Assembly (NCBI GenBank): GCA_011390365.1 | Contig: JAABSM010000027.1 | Coordinates: 1 to 44,267 of the forward strand | Source: Gammaproteobacteria bacterium | Lineage (GTDB): Bacteria > Pseudomonadota > Gammaproteobacteria > Chromatiales > Chromatiaceae | Direction of reading: 5' to 3' | DNA: 44,267 bases | In this document: positions 31,024 to 39,606 of the stretch, one piece after another | Layout: every line of letters starts with the position of its first letter | How positions within the stretch are numbered: position 1 is the first letter of the stretch | Position numbers and translations under genes: made by a program | The notes under the pieces: generated by a model | What the model was told of the DNA's origin: nothing | Database searches by the model: none | The model's input: the letters and a program-made list of their open reading frames with translations, nothing else

Positions 31024-32394
31024 ATGAATAAGCGTGAGTTTTTGAAGTTGCTGGCACTGGTGCTGCTAGGTAACGGCACCAGTGCATTCGGCGAGAAACG
31101 TAATAGGGTTGGTATTATAGCAAGCCGTCGAGTTGTGGTCATCGGTGCAGGGCTAGCCGGGCTGGCGGCGTCCAGAGAGCTTATGCGCGCAGGGCATCAA
31201 GTGGTTGTGTTGGAGGCGCGAGACCGAATTGGTGGACGGATCTGGACTAGCAATAAATGGCCGGATTTACCCCTTGATTTAGGGGCAAGCTGGATACACG
31301 GAGTCATCGGTAATCCAATTACAGGCTTAGCCGACCAATTGGGGGCGAGGCGCTTGGTCACCAGCTATGAGCGAGCAGTCATTTACAATACCGATGGCCA
31401 ATTGCTGTCAGAAGCAAAAGAGTCTCAGCTCGATGGCATCAGAAGGCAGATGTTCGACAGGTTGCGTAAAGCCCAAGACTCGGGTATGGATGTTTCTGTC
31501 AGGCAGGCGCTCGCCTCACTGGAGAAAAAGTTTGCAGATGATCCAGCAGTGCTGCGTCTCCTGAGCTTCTGTCTGTCGGAAAACATCGAGCAAGAGTATG
31601 CGGGTAGTGCTAGTCGTCTTTCGTCACACTGGTACGATAGCGGAAAAGAATTCGAGGGTGATGACGTATTGTTTGCGCAGGGATTCAAGGTCATCACCGA
31701 ACACTTGGCGCAGGGTATTGACGTGAGGCTGGCTCATGTTGTCAAGGAAATCTGGTGGCAGGAATCAGAAGTTGGAGTTCGGACGACAGATGGTGATTTC
31801 GTAGCCGACCGAGTCGTTATTACCCTGCCGCTCGGTGTGTTGCGGCACAATGATGTGCGCTTCATTCCAGAGCTGCCAAAAGAGAAGCGCGATGCCATCA
31901 GTGCGCTGGGTATGGGGGTGTTAAACAAGTGCTACCTTCGCTTTGAGCAGGCATTCTGGCCTCATGAGATGGATTGGCTGGAGTACATCTCGGCAAATCA
32001 TGGTGAGTGGACTGAATGGGTAAGCTTTCAATGGGCTTTTCAACTGCCAATACTGCTTGGGTTTAATGCGGCTGACCGTGGACGCGAGATCGAGGCATGG
32101 TCAGACGGGCAGATTGTGGCAAGTGCCATGGAAACGCTGAAGACTATTTTTGGAGCCAAAATACCGCGACCCATCGACTATCAGATTACGCGCTGGGCAT
32201 CGGATCCCTTTGCAAGAGGCTCATACTCCTACAATGCGATAGGATCAGCTCCCGGGATGCGGAGTGCATTGGCGAATCCTTTGAACGGGAAGTTGTTTTT
32301 CGCTGGAGAAGCAGCCAATAGGGACTATTTTGGAACGGCGCATGGTGCTTATTTATCTGGTCTGCGGACGGCAAAAGATGTTCTATCGGCATGA
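31024..32394 (+). CDS. flavin-containing amine oxidase
   Basis: A 456-residue FAD-dependent oxidase of the monoamine/polyamine oxidase family. The Rossmann dinucleotide motif VVVIGAGLAGLAASRELMRA is at about residues 37-56, followed by LEARDRIGGRIWT. Near the C-terminus LFFAGEAANRDYFGTAHGAY is the second FAD-contact region. The N-terminus (MNKREFLKLLALVLLGNG) has a KR-x-F-L-K pattern followed by a hydrophobic stretch, a weak Tat-like export signal. The substrate is probably an amine or polyamine but cannot be specified. Its GC content is clearly lower than the chromosome core, suggesting acquisition. It begins right after group II intron debris. Confidence 0.88.
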   Translation: MNKREFLKLLALVLLGNGTSAFGEKRNRVGIIASRRVVVIGAGLAGLAASRELMRAGHQVVVLEARDRIGGRIWTSNKWPDLPLDLGASWIHGVIGNPITGLADQLGARRLVTSYERAVIYNTDGQLLSEAKESQLDGIRRQMFDRLRKAQDSGMDVSVRQALASLEKKFADDPAVLRLLSFCLSENIEQEYAGSASRLSSHWYDSGKEFEGDDVLFAQGFKVITEHLAQGIDVRLAHVVKEIWWQESEVGVRTTDGDFVADRVVITLPLGVLRHNDVRFIPELPKEKRDAISALGMGVLNKCYLRFEQAFWPHEMDWLEYISANHGEWTEWVSFQWAFQLPILLGFNAADRGREIEAWSDGQIVASAMETLKTIFGAKIPRPIDYQITRWASDPFARGSYSYNAIGSAPGMRSALANPLNGKLFFAGEAANRDYFGTAHGAYLSGLRTAKDVLSA

Positions 32395-32601
32395 CGGTTG
32401 TTACCCAACATCCGGTTCCAGCCGAACCGGGAGTGGGGCGGGGGTGCTGCCCGGTCCTCTGACCCGAGGGTGTTTATCAGAGCTAAGGAGGCACTATGGC
32501 CTCGATCCAAGCGTATGACAAAGCGGCAAGCGACATTCATCGATCGGCTGAACGGTCAGGCGTTCACCTGGATGCAAGAGAGATGATTCGGCACGCCACT
32601 G

Positions 32602-32830
32602 TGGATTGAGGTTGGGCGCGCATGCGAGCGCTTTCTGCTGCAAGCGACTACGCTTGATATTCGTACCGCCTTCATCAATCAGCCGATCGAAGTGCGGGAG
32701 TTACGCGCGCGGTTCGCGTCATGGTTGGAGCTGGCGATGAACACGCGCTGCTAATGGTTCGCTTCGTGCATGGGCCCACTGCCCCCTTTAGTCTGCGTCG
32801 GCCAATTGATGATGTGATTATTGGAGGTTT
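32602..32830 (+). pseudogene. nitroreductase-like (Acg family) C-terminal remnant
   Basis: From 32602 the frame reads WIEVGRACERFLLQATTLDI then RTAFINQPIEVRELRARFAS, ending at a stop at 32751. In the next frame, HALLMVRFVHGPTAPFSLRR and PIDDVII continue it to about 32822. Together these match the C-terminal end of Acg-type nitroreductases (ERFALQATALGIRTAFINQPVEV ... LRRP). A frameshift near 32735 and loss of the N-terminal half make it a pseudogene. The rest of the 32395-32950 gap contains no gene that I can support. Confidence 0.6.
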
Positions 32831-32950
32831 GGATACGCCGAGGCGTGTGTTTGTAAGGCTGCGCCTTTGCACTCCGGGTTACGCTGGCCGGAATAATGAT
32901 CATGGCCAATTCAGCTGACTCAAGATAGGCAGCCTATTAGGAAGAAATTG

Positions 32951-33781
32951 ATGGTTTCGATCTTGTTGATACTTGGCTTCGTCCTCTTCGCGCTCGCGGT
33001 TCTTCGGGTGTGGGATGAGCGTGCGGATCGCCTGGAGTGGACGCGATTGGCTGCGTCGCAACCGACAAAGCCTGCTGTCTATGAGCGTGTAATGGTGGCC
33101 GATTTGCCGGAACCGGCACAGCGGTACTTCAATTTTGCTATCAAACCCGGCACGCCGTTGTTGAGCGTAGCTGAAATAGACATGAAAGGCGAATTCAGTC
33201 TGGGCACGCGGGACAAGCCAAACTACCAGGCGATGGATGCCAGGCAGATTCTTGCCGCACCGACGGGGTTCGTGTGGAAGCTGAAGATGCCCGGAGTCGT
33301 GCCGGTGGCTGGCAGTGACACCGGTAGCTGGACACGTTTCCGGATTTTCGGTTTGATACCGGTCGTCCACATGGGGGGCGATACTGACCATGCACGGGCG
33401 GCATATGGCCGTTATGTCGCCGAGGCGCTGTTTTGGACTCCAGCCGCCTTGCTCCCAGGGCCAGACGTTGTTTGGGAAGCACTGGACGAGGACAGCGCCC
33501 GCGTCACTGTGAATCACAACGAGCTGTCGCAGGCGGTGGATATTAAGGTGGATGCGGAAGGCCGGCTGGTGTTGGTTCATTTTATGCGATGGACCAACGC
33601 CAATCCGGAGAAAATTCACCGACTGCAACCTTTTGGCGGCTATCTTTCAGATTTTCGTGAAGTTGAAGGCTTTCGCATCCCATTCGATGTAGAGGCAGGT
33701 AACATGTTCGGCACTGAAGAGTACTTTCCGTTTTTCAAGGCAAAGGTCACTGCCGTGCGCTTTCCTGCACCAGGGTCATGA
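32951..33781 (+). CDS. conserved hypothetical protein with N-terminal membrane anchor (DUF6544/6920-like)
   Basis: A 276-residue protein. One hydrophobic segment at residues 2-18 (VSILLILGFVLFALAVL) is followed by a soluble domain containing LPEPAQRYFNFAIKPGTPLL, EFSLGTRDKPNYQAM, GGDTDHARAAYGRYVAEALF and FGGYLSDFREVEGFRIPFDV. These are hallmarks of a widespread uncharacterised family in proteobacteria and actinobacteria; the exact DUF number is from memory and uncertain. The function is unknown. ATG 32951 is preceded by AGGAAG; a TTG at 32948 is an alternative. Its intermediate GC and the decayed genes nearby suggest it came with the accessory block. Confidence 0.7.
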   Translation: MVSILLILGFVLFALAVLRVWDERADRLEWTRLAASQPTKPAVYERVMVADLPEPAQRYFNFAIKPGTPLLSVAEIDMKGEFSLGTRDKPNYQAMDARQILAAPTGFVWKLKMPGVVPVAGSDTGSWTRFRIFGLIPVVHMGGDTDHARAAYGRYVAEALFWTPAALLPGPDVVWEALDEDSARVTVNHNELSQAVDIKVDAEGRLVLVHFMRWTNANPEKIHRLQPFGGYLSDFREVEGFRIPFDVEAGNMFGTEEYFPFFKAKVTAVRFPAPGS

Positions 33782-34017
33782 TCTTGGCGACTCGCACCGA
33801 CCGTTAGTTAGGCGCTTTCCAGGGAAACACTTGCCACGAGCAATTTCAAAGACAAGAACGAATGATCGGACAACATGCCCCGACGCTTGGTCTTGACCTG
33901 CATGTTATAGATGCGGCATCTGTTTTGGAGTACAGCCTTGGGGCTGTACGATAGCCCTTCACACGCCAAGGCGTATACCATGTCATTCAGTTAGCGGCAC
34001 GCCAGGTTCCGGCCCTT

Positions 34018-34060
34018 GATGCGCCATACTCCGGAGCAGGCCGGAGATCGTCGGGCCGGC
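34018..34060 (-). repeat. REP-like dispersed hairpin repeat, copy 3
   Basis: Read on the minus strand: GCCGGCCCGACGATCTCCGG then CCTGCTCCGGAGTATGGCGC and ATCAAGG. It carries the perfect hairpin CTCCGG-CCTGCT-CCGGAG and matches copies at 1214-1265 and 22035-22070. It lies downstream of the nuclease gene's 3' end. Confidence 0.6.
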
Positions 34061-34116
34061 TAATACCCGTTTTGCAGGGGGGCGGGGGAGGTGCCGCGCT
34101 GAGCGAGGAGTCCGGG

Positions 34117-34155
34117 CTTCAGTCCGGCATTGCGGCGGAGTTCGCCGGACTGAAG
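34117..34155 (-). terminator. stem-loop downstream of the HhH/PLD gene
   Basis: CTTCAGTCCGGC (34117-34128) pairs perfectly with GCCGGACTGAAG (34144-34155) across a 15-nt loop, 20 bp after the stop codon of the minus-strand gene. No T-run follows, so it may protect the transcript end or act as a weak terminator. Confidence 0.4.
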
Positions 34156-34175
34156 TTTGGTCTCCGGGGCTTGTA

Positions 34176-35027
34176 TTAACCGGCATCCGCCTGTTCCTTT
34201 TCGTTGACGATTTCGGTGATGTAGGAGGTCAGTTCCTCCGCCAGCGCCCGCGAGTCGATCAGCAGCGAGAGTTCGTGGTTGTATTCCAGGGCGGAGTGGG
34301 TGAGGTTGTGGCTGCCGACGAAGCAGAAGCGGTCGTCGATCACGGCCAGCTTCATGTGCGAGGTGATCTCCGCCGAGTCTTCGATGACGGTGATGCCGTG
34401 CTCTCGCAGCAGCCGCGCGGTGCGGCGGTTTTCTTCGTTGATGCTGTCGCTGTAGTCGGACTGTTCCAGCACCACCGATACCGCCACGCCGCGATCCCGG
34501 GCTTTTCCCAGCCGTTCCACCAGTTGCCGCGCCCGGTTGTTGGGGGAGTCGGTGACCTTGAAGACGAAGGTGGCCAGGCGGATGCTCTCTCGGGCGTCGT
34601 CGATGTAGGCGCTGAGCATTTCGTAGAAGCGGCTGTCGGGGAGGATCATCAGCTCGCCGGGGTGGGTGGAGATCTTGCGAAAGATGGTGGTGGGGAGTGT
34701 CTGGTAGGTGGGCGAGGGGGCGTTGGTGGCGCGCAGGTCGGTGTTGCCGTCGACCTGGATGTAGCGCTTGATGGCGTCGTAGGTGACCGGGCCGATGCCG
34801 GGTACCTTGAGGAGTTGGCGGGGGTTTTCGAAGGGGCCGTGTTTCTTGCGATATTCGAGAATGGCGCGGGCGCGCACCTGGCCGGTAAAGGGCAGCAGCT
34901 CCAGTTGCGGCTGGTTGGCGGTGTTGACGTTGATGCGCCCTTCCAGGGCGGTCGCCGCGGCGAGCCTGGGTGGCGACAGCGCCATGAAAAGGGCGATGAA
35001 AAAGATGGGCAGGAACGTGGCGCGCAT
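34176..35027 (-). CDS. exported helix-hairpin-helix (ComEA-like) / phospholipase D-like nuclease
   Basis: A 283-residue protein with a signal peptide (MRATFLPIFFIALFMALSPP). Residues about 30-90 form a ComEA-type helix-hairpin-helix DNA-binding domain (INVNTANQPQLELLPFTGQV, GPFENPRQLLKVPGIGPVTY). Residues about 115-275 form a phospholipase D-like domain with one HKD motif, HMKLAVIDDRFCFVGSHNLT (H-x-K-x4-D). A single HKD implies a homodimer, as in Nuc-type endonucleases. Together this suggests a periplasmic or secreted DNA-binding nuclease, perhaps in DNA uptake or extracellular DNA degradation; that role is inference. The ATG at 35027 has AGGGGGAT upstream. It follows the GlcD-like gene on the same strand. 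Confidence 0.82.
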   Translation of the reverse strand: MRATFLPIFFIALFMALSPPRLAAATALEGRINVNTANQPQLELLPFTGQVRARAILEYRKKHGPFENPRQLLKVPGIGPVTYDAIKRYIQVDGNTDLRATNAPSPTYQTLPTTIFRKISTHPGELMILPDSRFYEMLSAYIDDARESIRLATFVFKVTDSPNNRARQLVERLGKARDRGVAVSVVLEQSDYSDSINEENRRTARLLREHGITVIEDSAEITSHMKLAVIDDRFCFVGSHNLTHSALEYNHELSLLIDSRALAEELTSYITEIVNEKEQADAG

Positions 35028-35159
35028 GAGGATCCCCCTGGTTAGCCAATGACGCCGTGCGGACGCTGTTGCACGGATGGATAGAGGGGGAAGCCTACCC
35101 TTTTGTGTGCTAAGGTAGCAAGCCGACGGGAGATTGTGTCGCGAAATTTGGGACGTGAA

Positions 35160-36572
35160 TCACTTTGGCGAAGGAAGCCCTTTGCCCGGGTTAAGAATGT
35201 CCGCCGGGTCGAAGGTGCGTTTGAGGCCGCGCATCAGTTCCAGCGTGGGGGCGGTCAGCTCGCGGTCGATGAAGTCCCGCTTCTCCAGGCCGATGCCGTG
35301 CTCGCCGGAGAGGGTGCCGTCGAGTCCGAGCACCAGATCGAAGACCCGGTCGAGACAGGCCTCGGCCCGCCGCGCCTCATCCGCGTCGTCCGGGTCGATG
35401 AGCAGATTGACGTGGATATTGCCGTTGCCGGCGTGGCCGAAGTTGACGATACGGATCTGGTGCTCGTCGGCGAGGCGGCGCAGACCGCCGATCAGTTGCG
35501 GGATGCGGGAGACGGGGACCGCGACGTCCTCGTTGATCTTCTTGGGGGCGATACGGCGCATCGCTGGCGACAGCGCGGAGCGGGCCTTCCACAGCGCCTT
35601 GCCCTCCGCGGCGGACTGGGTGGCGCGCAGCGAGAGCAGGCCGGCGTTGGCCGCGGCGTGGGAGATCGCCTCCAGCATGGGGGCCAGGCAGGCCTCAGGG
35701 CCATCCGCCTCGATCATTAGCAGCGCCTGGGCCGCGCTGGGCAGGTCCAGTTCCGGCTGGTGGCGGATCAGGTCGAGGGCGCCGTTGTCCATGAACTCCA
35801 GCGCGCAGGGGGTGGCGGGCTGGGCCATGATCGCCGAGATCGCGGCGGCGGCGCTGTTGATATCGCGATAGGTGGCGCGCAGGGTGCGCTTCGCCTCGGG
35901 CAGGGGGGTGAGCTTGAGCAGCGCCTCGGTGATGATCGCCAGCGTCCCCTCGGAGCCGATCAGCAGGCGGGTGAGGTCGTAACCGACCACCGCCTTGGTG
36001 GTGGCCGCGCCGCAGCGGATGACCTCGCCGCTGCCGGTGACGGCGGTGAGGGCGAGGGTGTTCTCCCGCGGCGTGCCGTATTTGACCGCGCGCGGGCCGG
36101 CGGAGTTGTAGGCGAGGTTGCCGCCGATCGAGCAGACCGCCGCGCTGGTGGGGTCGGGGGGCCAGAAGAAGCCCTGTTCCGCCGCCGCCAGCTGCAATGT
36201 CTGGTTGGTGACGCCGGGTTCGACCCGCGCCATGCGGTTGGCGGCGTCGATCTCGAGGATGCGATCCATGCGTTCGAAGGTGGCCACGATGCCGCCGCGA
36301 TCCGGTACCGTGGCGCCGGTGGTGCCGGTGCCGCGGCCGCGGGCGATCAGCGGGATGCGGTGCTGGCGGCAGAGCCGCACCAGTTCCACCACCTGGCGCT
36401 GTTTGGTGGCGAACACCACGGCCTGGGGGATGGCGCGACGACGGCTGTTGTCATAGCCGTAGGTGCTGCATGCCGCCGCCTCCAGCAGCAGTTGGTCGCC
36501 GGGAAAGAGGTGGCTCAGGGCCTTGACCGCCGCGCGGGGCAGGGGGGCGATGGCGGGCTCAGATGCGCTCAA
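35160..36572 (-). CDS. FAD-linked 2-hydroxyacid oxidase/dehydrogenase (GlcD / D-lactate dehydrogenase type)
   Basis: A 470-residue flavoprotein. The FAD_binding_4 (PCMH-type) domain at about 45-225 includes LIARGRGTGTTGATVPDRGG and VCSIGGNLAYNSAGPRAVKY. The C-terminal FAD-oxidase domain contains RIVNFGHAGNGNIHVNLLI and GTLSGEHGIGLEKRDFI, ending FDPADILNPGKGL. It should oxidise glycolate, D-lactate or a related 2-hydroxyacid. There are no glcE or glcF partners, so the electron acceptor is unclear. The likely start is a TTG at 36572 that lies inside the end of dolP (14-bp overlap); no in-frame ATG is available nearby. Co-transcription with lpoA-yraN-dolP is likely. Confidence 0.88.
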   Translation of the reverse strand: MSASEPAIAPLPRAAVKALSHLFPGDQLLLEAAACSTYGYDNSRRRAIPQAVVFATKQRQVVELVRLCRQHRIPLIARGRGTGTTGATVPDRGGIVATFERMDRILEIDAANRMARVEPGVTNQTLQLAAAEQGFFWPPDPTSAAVCSIGGNLAYNSAGPRAVKYGTPRENTLALTAVTGSGEVIRCGAATTKAVVGYDLTRLLIGSEGTLAIITEALLKLTPLPEAKRTLRATYRDINSAAAAISAIMAQPATPCALEFMDNGALDLIRHQPELDLPSAAQALLMIEADGPEACLAPMLEAISHAAANAGLLSLRATQSAAEGKALWKARSALSPAMRRIAPKKINEDVAVPVSRIPQLIGGLRRLADEHQIRIVNFGHAGNGNIHVNLLIDPDDADEARRAEACLDRVFDLVLGLDGTLSGEHGIGLEKRDFIDRELTAPTLELMRGLKRTFDPADILNPGKGLPSPK

Positions 36573-37143
36573 TGATCTTGACTACCTGTTTGACGCCGTT
36601 GACGTAGCGCACCGCCTCCTCCACCGCCTTCTCTTCGCTCTCCTTCAGCAATCCCATCAGATAGACCACCCCATCCTCGCTGATCACCTTGACCCGGGTG
36701 GGGTCGAAGCCGTCTCCCGAGATCTTCGCCAGCGCCACGTTGATCTTGGCGGTGAGATAGGCGTCGGTGGCCTTTTCATTCAGGGTGCGAAAGGGCCGCA
36801 CGCTGATCTCGTTGTAGACCCGGCGGACTTGTGGGATGTGACTGACCCATTTGACGTAAGCGTCCCGCGACTGCTCGTCGGCGGCCTGGCCGGTGAGCAG
36901 CACGCGCAGGTTATAGCTGGTGGCGCTGACGTCGAGGCGTTGTTTCAGATCCGGGTGGTCCAGCAGGTGGCCGATGGTCTTTAGTTCGATATTCTGGTCC
37001 TCCACCAGCACCCCCACGGTGCGGCGATCGTGGGCTACCGAGATGCCGGTGGCGGCCCCGCCCAGCACCAGCGGCGCGCAACCCTGCAACAGGGTGATCG
37101 CCAGCAGTCCCGTCGGCAGAAGTAATAATTTCAAGCGTTTCAC
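36559..37143 (-). CDS. dolP: outer-membrane lipoprotein DolP (YraP) with two BON domains
   Basis: DolP is a dual-BON-domain lipoprotein of the outer membrane that supports envelope integrity and BAM function. The signal peptide ends in the lipobox LLQGC, with the lipidated Cys at about residue 22. BON1 covers about 40-110 (TVGVLVEDQNIELKTIGHLL, YNLRVLLTGQA) and BON2 about 115-185 (ATDAYLTAKINVALAKISG, VKVISEDGVVYLMGLL). Two GTG starts are possible (37170 and 37143). I choose 37143 because GGGAG lies six bases upstream and it gives MKRLKLLLL, a normal lipoprotein leader. The order lpoA-yraN-dolP matches E. coli except that diaA is absent. Confidence 0.9.
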   Translation of the reverse strand: MKRLKLLLLPTGLLAITLLQGCAPLVLGGAATGISVAHDRRTVGVLVEDQNIELKTIGHLLDHPDLKQRLDVSATSYNLRVLLTGQAADEQSRDAYVKWVSHIPQVRRVYNEISVRPFRTLNEKATDAYLTAKINVALAKISGDGFDPTRVKVISEDGVVYLMGLLKESEEKAVEEAVRYVNGVKQVVKIIERI

Positions 37144-37179
37144 CTTGTTCTCCCAACTTTGCTTAATCACGGACTCTTC

Positions 37180-37572
37180 TCATGATGGTTCGCCAAAGGC
37201 GTCCTCGATCCATTCGATCTGCTCGCCGCGGTCGCCGGATATGGCCACCACGTCGAAACGACACGGCGGCTCCGCGCCCCCCTTGCGCTGGCGCAGGTAG
37301 TGGCTGGCCGCTTGCAGCAGTTTGCGCTGCTTGCGCCCATCGACGCTCTCCAGCGCCGAGCCGAAGGCCTGGGAGCGGCGATAACGGACCTCCACGAACA
37401 CCAGCTGTTCGCCGTGGCGCATGATCAGGTCGATCTCGCCCTGACGGCAGCTGTAGTTGCTCGTCTCAAGCGTCAGCCCGCGCTGCTCCAGCCAGTGGCG
37501 GGCGAAGCGCTCCCAGCGGTCGCCCTGGGCGCGGCGGTTGCGTATACGGTCAATACCGGGCAGCGGGGTCAT
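37180..37572 (-). CDS. yraN: YraN (UPF0102) family predicted endonuclease
   Basis: A 130-residue member of UPF0102, a Holliday-junction-resolvase-like/restriction-endonuclease fold. It contains GDRWERFARHWLEQRGLTLE, the catalytic-type block CRQGEIDLIMRHGEQLVFVE VRYR broken as E-IDLI and VFVEVRYR, and FGSALESVDGRKQRKLLQAA. The ATG at 37570-37572 overlaps the lpoA stop (ATGA), so translation is coupled. Its cellular role is still poorly known; it is nearly always adjacent to rsmI/lpoA in gammaproteobacteria, as here. dolP starts about 36 bp downstream. Confidence 0.92.
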   Translation of the reverse strand: MTPLPGIDRIRNRRAQGDRWERFARHWLEQRGLTLETSNYSCRQGEIDLIMRHGEQLVFVEVRYRRSQAFGSALESVDGRKQRKLLQAASHYLRQRKGGAEPPCRFDVVAISGDRGEQIEWIEDAFGEPS

Positions 37573-39518
37573 AAGCCGATGCGCAATGGCCGTCGCTCCC
37601 GTTCCGGGTTGATCGGCGGCAGCGATCGCGGCGGCTCGCTGGGCGGGGTGGAGTACCCCAGCACCTTGGGGATGCCCTGTTCGAACCGCGCCCATACCAG
37701 GCGTCGCAGGATGCGGTTGTCGGCGTTATTGCGCAAGATGCCGGTGCGTCCGTCGATCTCCAGCACCCCGCCGCCGATCAGCTGTTCGGCGCGGCGCAGG
37801 ATCTCGTACACATCCGCGCCCATGGCGTAGAGGCGGGGGTGGTCGAGGGCGCTGGGGAACAGCTCATCCAGCTCCTCGCGGGCCAGCGGGTCCTGCTGCC
37901 CCTCGTAGAGCAGCAGCCAGGGGATGTCGGGAAAGGTTACCCCCTCCAGGTCGATATCGGCGCGGGCGTCCGGGCGCCCGCTGTAGGCGTGGGAGGTGGA
38001 GTAGACCGGCAGGTGGGAGGCGTGATGGAATTGCAGCTGGGGGCGGATCTGGCGCACCAGCTTGGGCGAGCCGGCGACGAAGATGAAGTCGGCGTCGCCG
38101 CGAATGCGGGGTTCGAAATGGACCCGCTTGCCCAGGGTCGCGCGCATCTCCTTCAGCCGCGCCTCGCTCTCGTCCAGGTTGAGGATGCCTTGCAGGATCT
38201 CGGAAAAGTCGTTGACCGCGGTGTCGTAGAACTGCGACTCCGGTAACTCCCCGCCTAGCTCCCGCCAGCGCTCGCGAAAGGCCTGGATCACCCGCTCACC
38301 CCACTCGCCTTGCGGGGCCAGCGCGATCGCCGTCTCCAGCCCTTCGCCCCAGGCGCGCTCCGCGACCTGGCGCGCCTCGTCCTCCGGGGCCAGGCCGAAC
38401 TGAAAGATGTTGTCCGCCTGCTGCCCCTCTTCCAGCCAGTTGAGGGCAAGGATCGGCGTGTCGCGACGGGGCAGGGCCGCCAGTTCGTTTAGCCCCTCCT
38501 TGCGCAGGGGGCCGACCACCAGTTGCGCGCCCCCTGTCGCGGCCTGCCGATAGAGGGGGGCGATGGATTTGAGATCGCCGCTGTCGAGAAAGCGCAGCTG
38601 GGGCCGCGCGCTGACGCTGTCGGAGTAGTAGGCCGACAGCAGGCCGTCACGAATTGCCTCGCCCAGGGCGCGGTAACGGCCGCTGAGGGGGAGGATGACC
38701 GCCATGCCGGTGAAGGTCGGGGCGAGTTGGGTGGCGATCCCCTGGGGGCCTTCATCGGCGAACAGGTCATCCAGCGCCGGGTGGTTGGGGAAGGCCTCCC
38801 GCCAGCGCTGCATGCCCAGGCGCAGGCGGCGCGGATCGCCGGCGGTGCGCTTGGCCATGCGCGCCAGCTCCATCCAGCCGCCGAGGATCCCCGGCGGTTG
38901 CGGCTGCAACAGCTCCAGGGTGGTATCGGGCAGCTCCGCCAGCAGGGTCAGGATGCGCTGCTGGTTCTCCCTTTTGCTGTTACCGAGGTCGTTGAGCAAC
39001 AGGTCTATCTCCACCCGTTCATTGGCCGCCTTCAGGCGGTTGCCCCCCATCAGGTAGGCGGTGGCGCGATCCTCCCGGTAGCGCACCTGGAGCTCGTTGG
39101 GCATGCCCTGGGTAGACAGGCGATCCAGGGTAGCCAGGGCCTCGCCAACCCGGTTGGCGGCCAGGCGATGCTCGGCGAACAGCAACTCCTGACGAAAGGC
39201 GAGTTCGGGCCAGCCGCGGGTGTCGACGCCGCGCAGCAGCGCCTCCGCCTGATCCAGATCGCCCGCCAGCAGCAGGTTGTCGACGGCGCGCAGCAGCAGC
39301 GATTGGCGCTCGGGCGGTTGCGCCGCTTCGGCGGCCTTGCGAAACAGCGGTGCGGCGATATCATGCTCGCCGCGCCGCTCCATCTGCTCGGCGCGCTGAA
39401 GGTCCGTCAGTTGCGGTTTGGCGTCGCCGCGCTTGTCGATGCTGGAAGCGCATCCGGCCAGCAGCGTGAAGGCCAGGGCGACAAGGGCAAAGCGTAGCAG
39501 GGGGTTTGGATGTATCAT
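37569..39518 (-). CDS. lpoA: outer-membrane lipoprotein LpoA, activator of PBP1a
   Basis: LpoA reaches from the outer membrane to stimulate the peptidoglycan synthase PBP1a. The start at ATG 39518 (MIHPNPLLRFALVALAFTLL) gives 649 aa, with lipobox LLAGC. An N-terminal TPR-like helical domain covers about 35-260 (AEQMERRGEHDIAAPLFRKA, LLLAGDLDQAEALL). The C-terminal domain, about 275-600, has a periplasmic-binding fold (MAVILPLSGRYRALGEAIRD, GAQLVVGPLRKEGLNELAAL). GGAATG lies just upstream of the start. It is divergent from rsmI with an 88-bp gap, the standard arrangement, and first gene of lpoA-yraN-dolP-glcD-like. Confidence 0.93.
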   Translation of the reverse strand: MIHPNPLLRFALVALAFTLLAGCASSIDKRGDAKPQLTDLQRAEQMERRGEHDIAAPLFRKAAEAAQPPERQSLLLRAVDNLLLAGDLDQAEALLRGVDTRGWPELAFRQELLFAEHRLAANRVGEALATLDRLSTQGMPNELQVRYREDRATAYLMGGNRLKAANERVEIDLLLNDLGNSKRENQQRILTLLAELPDTTLELLQPQPPGILGGWMELARMAKRTAGDPRRLRLGMQRWREAFPNHPALDDLFADEGPQGIATQLAPTFTGMAVILPLSGRYRALGEAIRDGLLSAYYSDSVSARPQLRFLDSGDLKSIAPLYRQAATGGAQLVVGPLRKEGLNELAALPRRDTPILALNWLEEGQQADNIFQFGLAPEDEARQVAERAWGEGLETAIALAPQGEWGERVIQAFRERWRELGGELPESQFYDTAVNDFSEILQGILNLDESEARLKEMRATLGKRVHFEPRIRGDADFIFVAGSPKLVRQIRPQLQFHHASHLPVYSTSHAYSGRPDARADIDLEGVTFPDIPWLLLYEGQQDPLAREELDELFPSALDHPRLYAMGADVYEILRRAEQLIGGGVLEIDGRTGILRNNADNRILRRLVWARFEQGIPKVLGYSTPPSEPPRSLPPINPERERRPLRIGL

Positions 39519-39606
39519 GTCATTCCATGTCGATGAACGGCAATCTTGCGACCACTCGAAGGCGTTCGCGCGAAAGCGAGTATCTTTTCCGGGAAACCCA
39601 GTGTCA

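Larger units (their letters stand above)
33782..34175. other. 394-bp gap with hairpins and a repeat, no gene
   Basis: The gap holds GTTAGTTAGGCGC at 33803 (core-like but without a paired partner), a perfect 8-bp hairpin GTACAGCC-TTGG-GGCTGTAC at 33930-33949, a REP-like copy at 34018-34060 and a 12-bp stem-loop at 34117-34155. The nine bases GCGCTTTCC occur at 33758 and again at 33811, a short direct repeat around the end of the preceding gene. I see no convincing coding region here. Confidence 0.5.

Noticed and set aside
33803-33815. GTTAGTTAGGCGC after the DUF-type gene as a second attC core
   Set aside because: No complementary RYYYAAC partner and no inner paired arms occur within the expected distance near the stop codon, so it is a chance core-like string.
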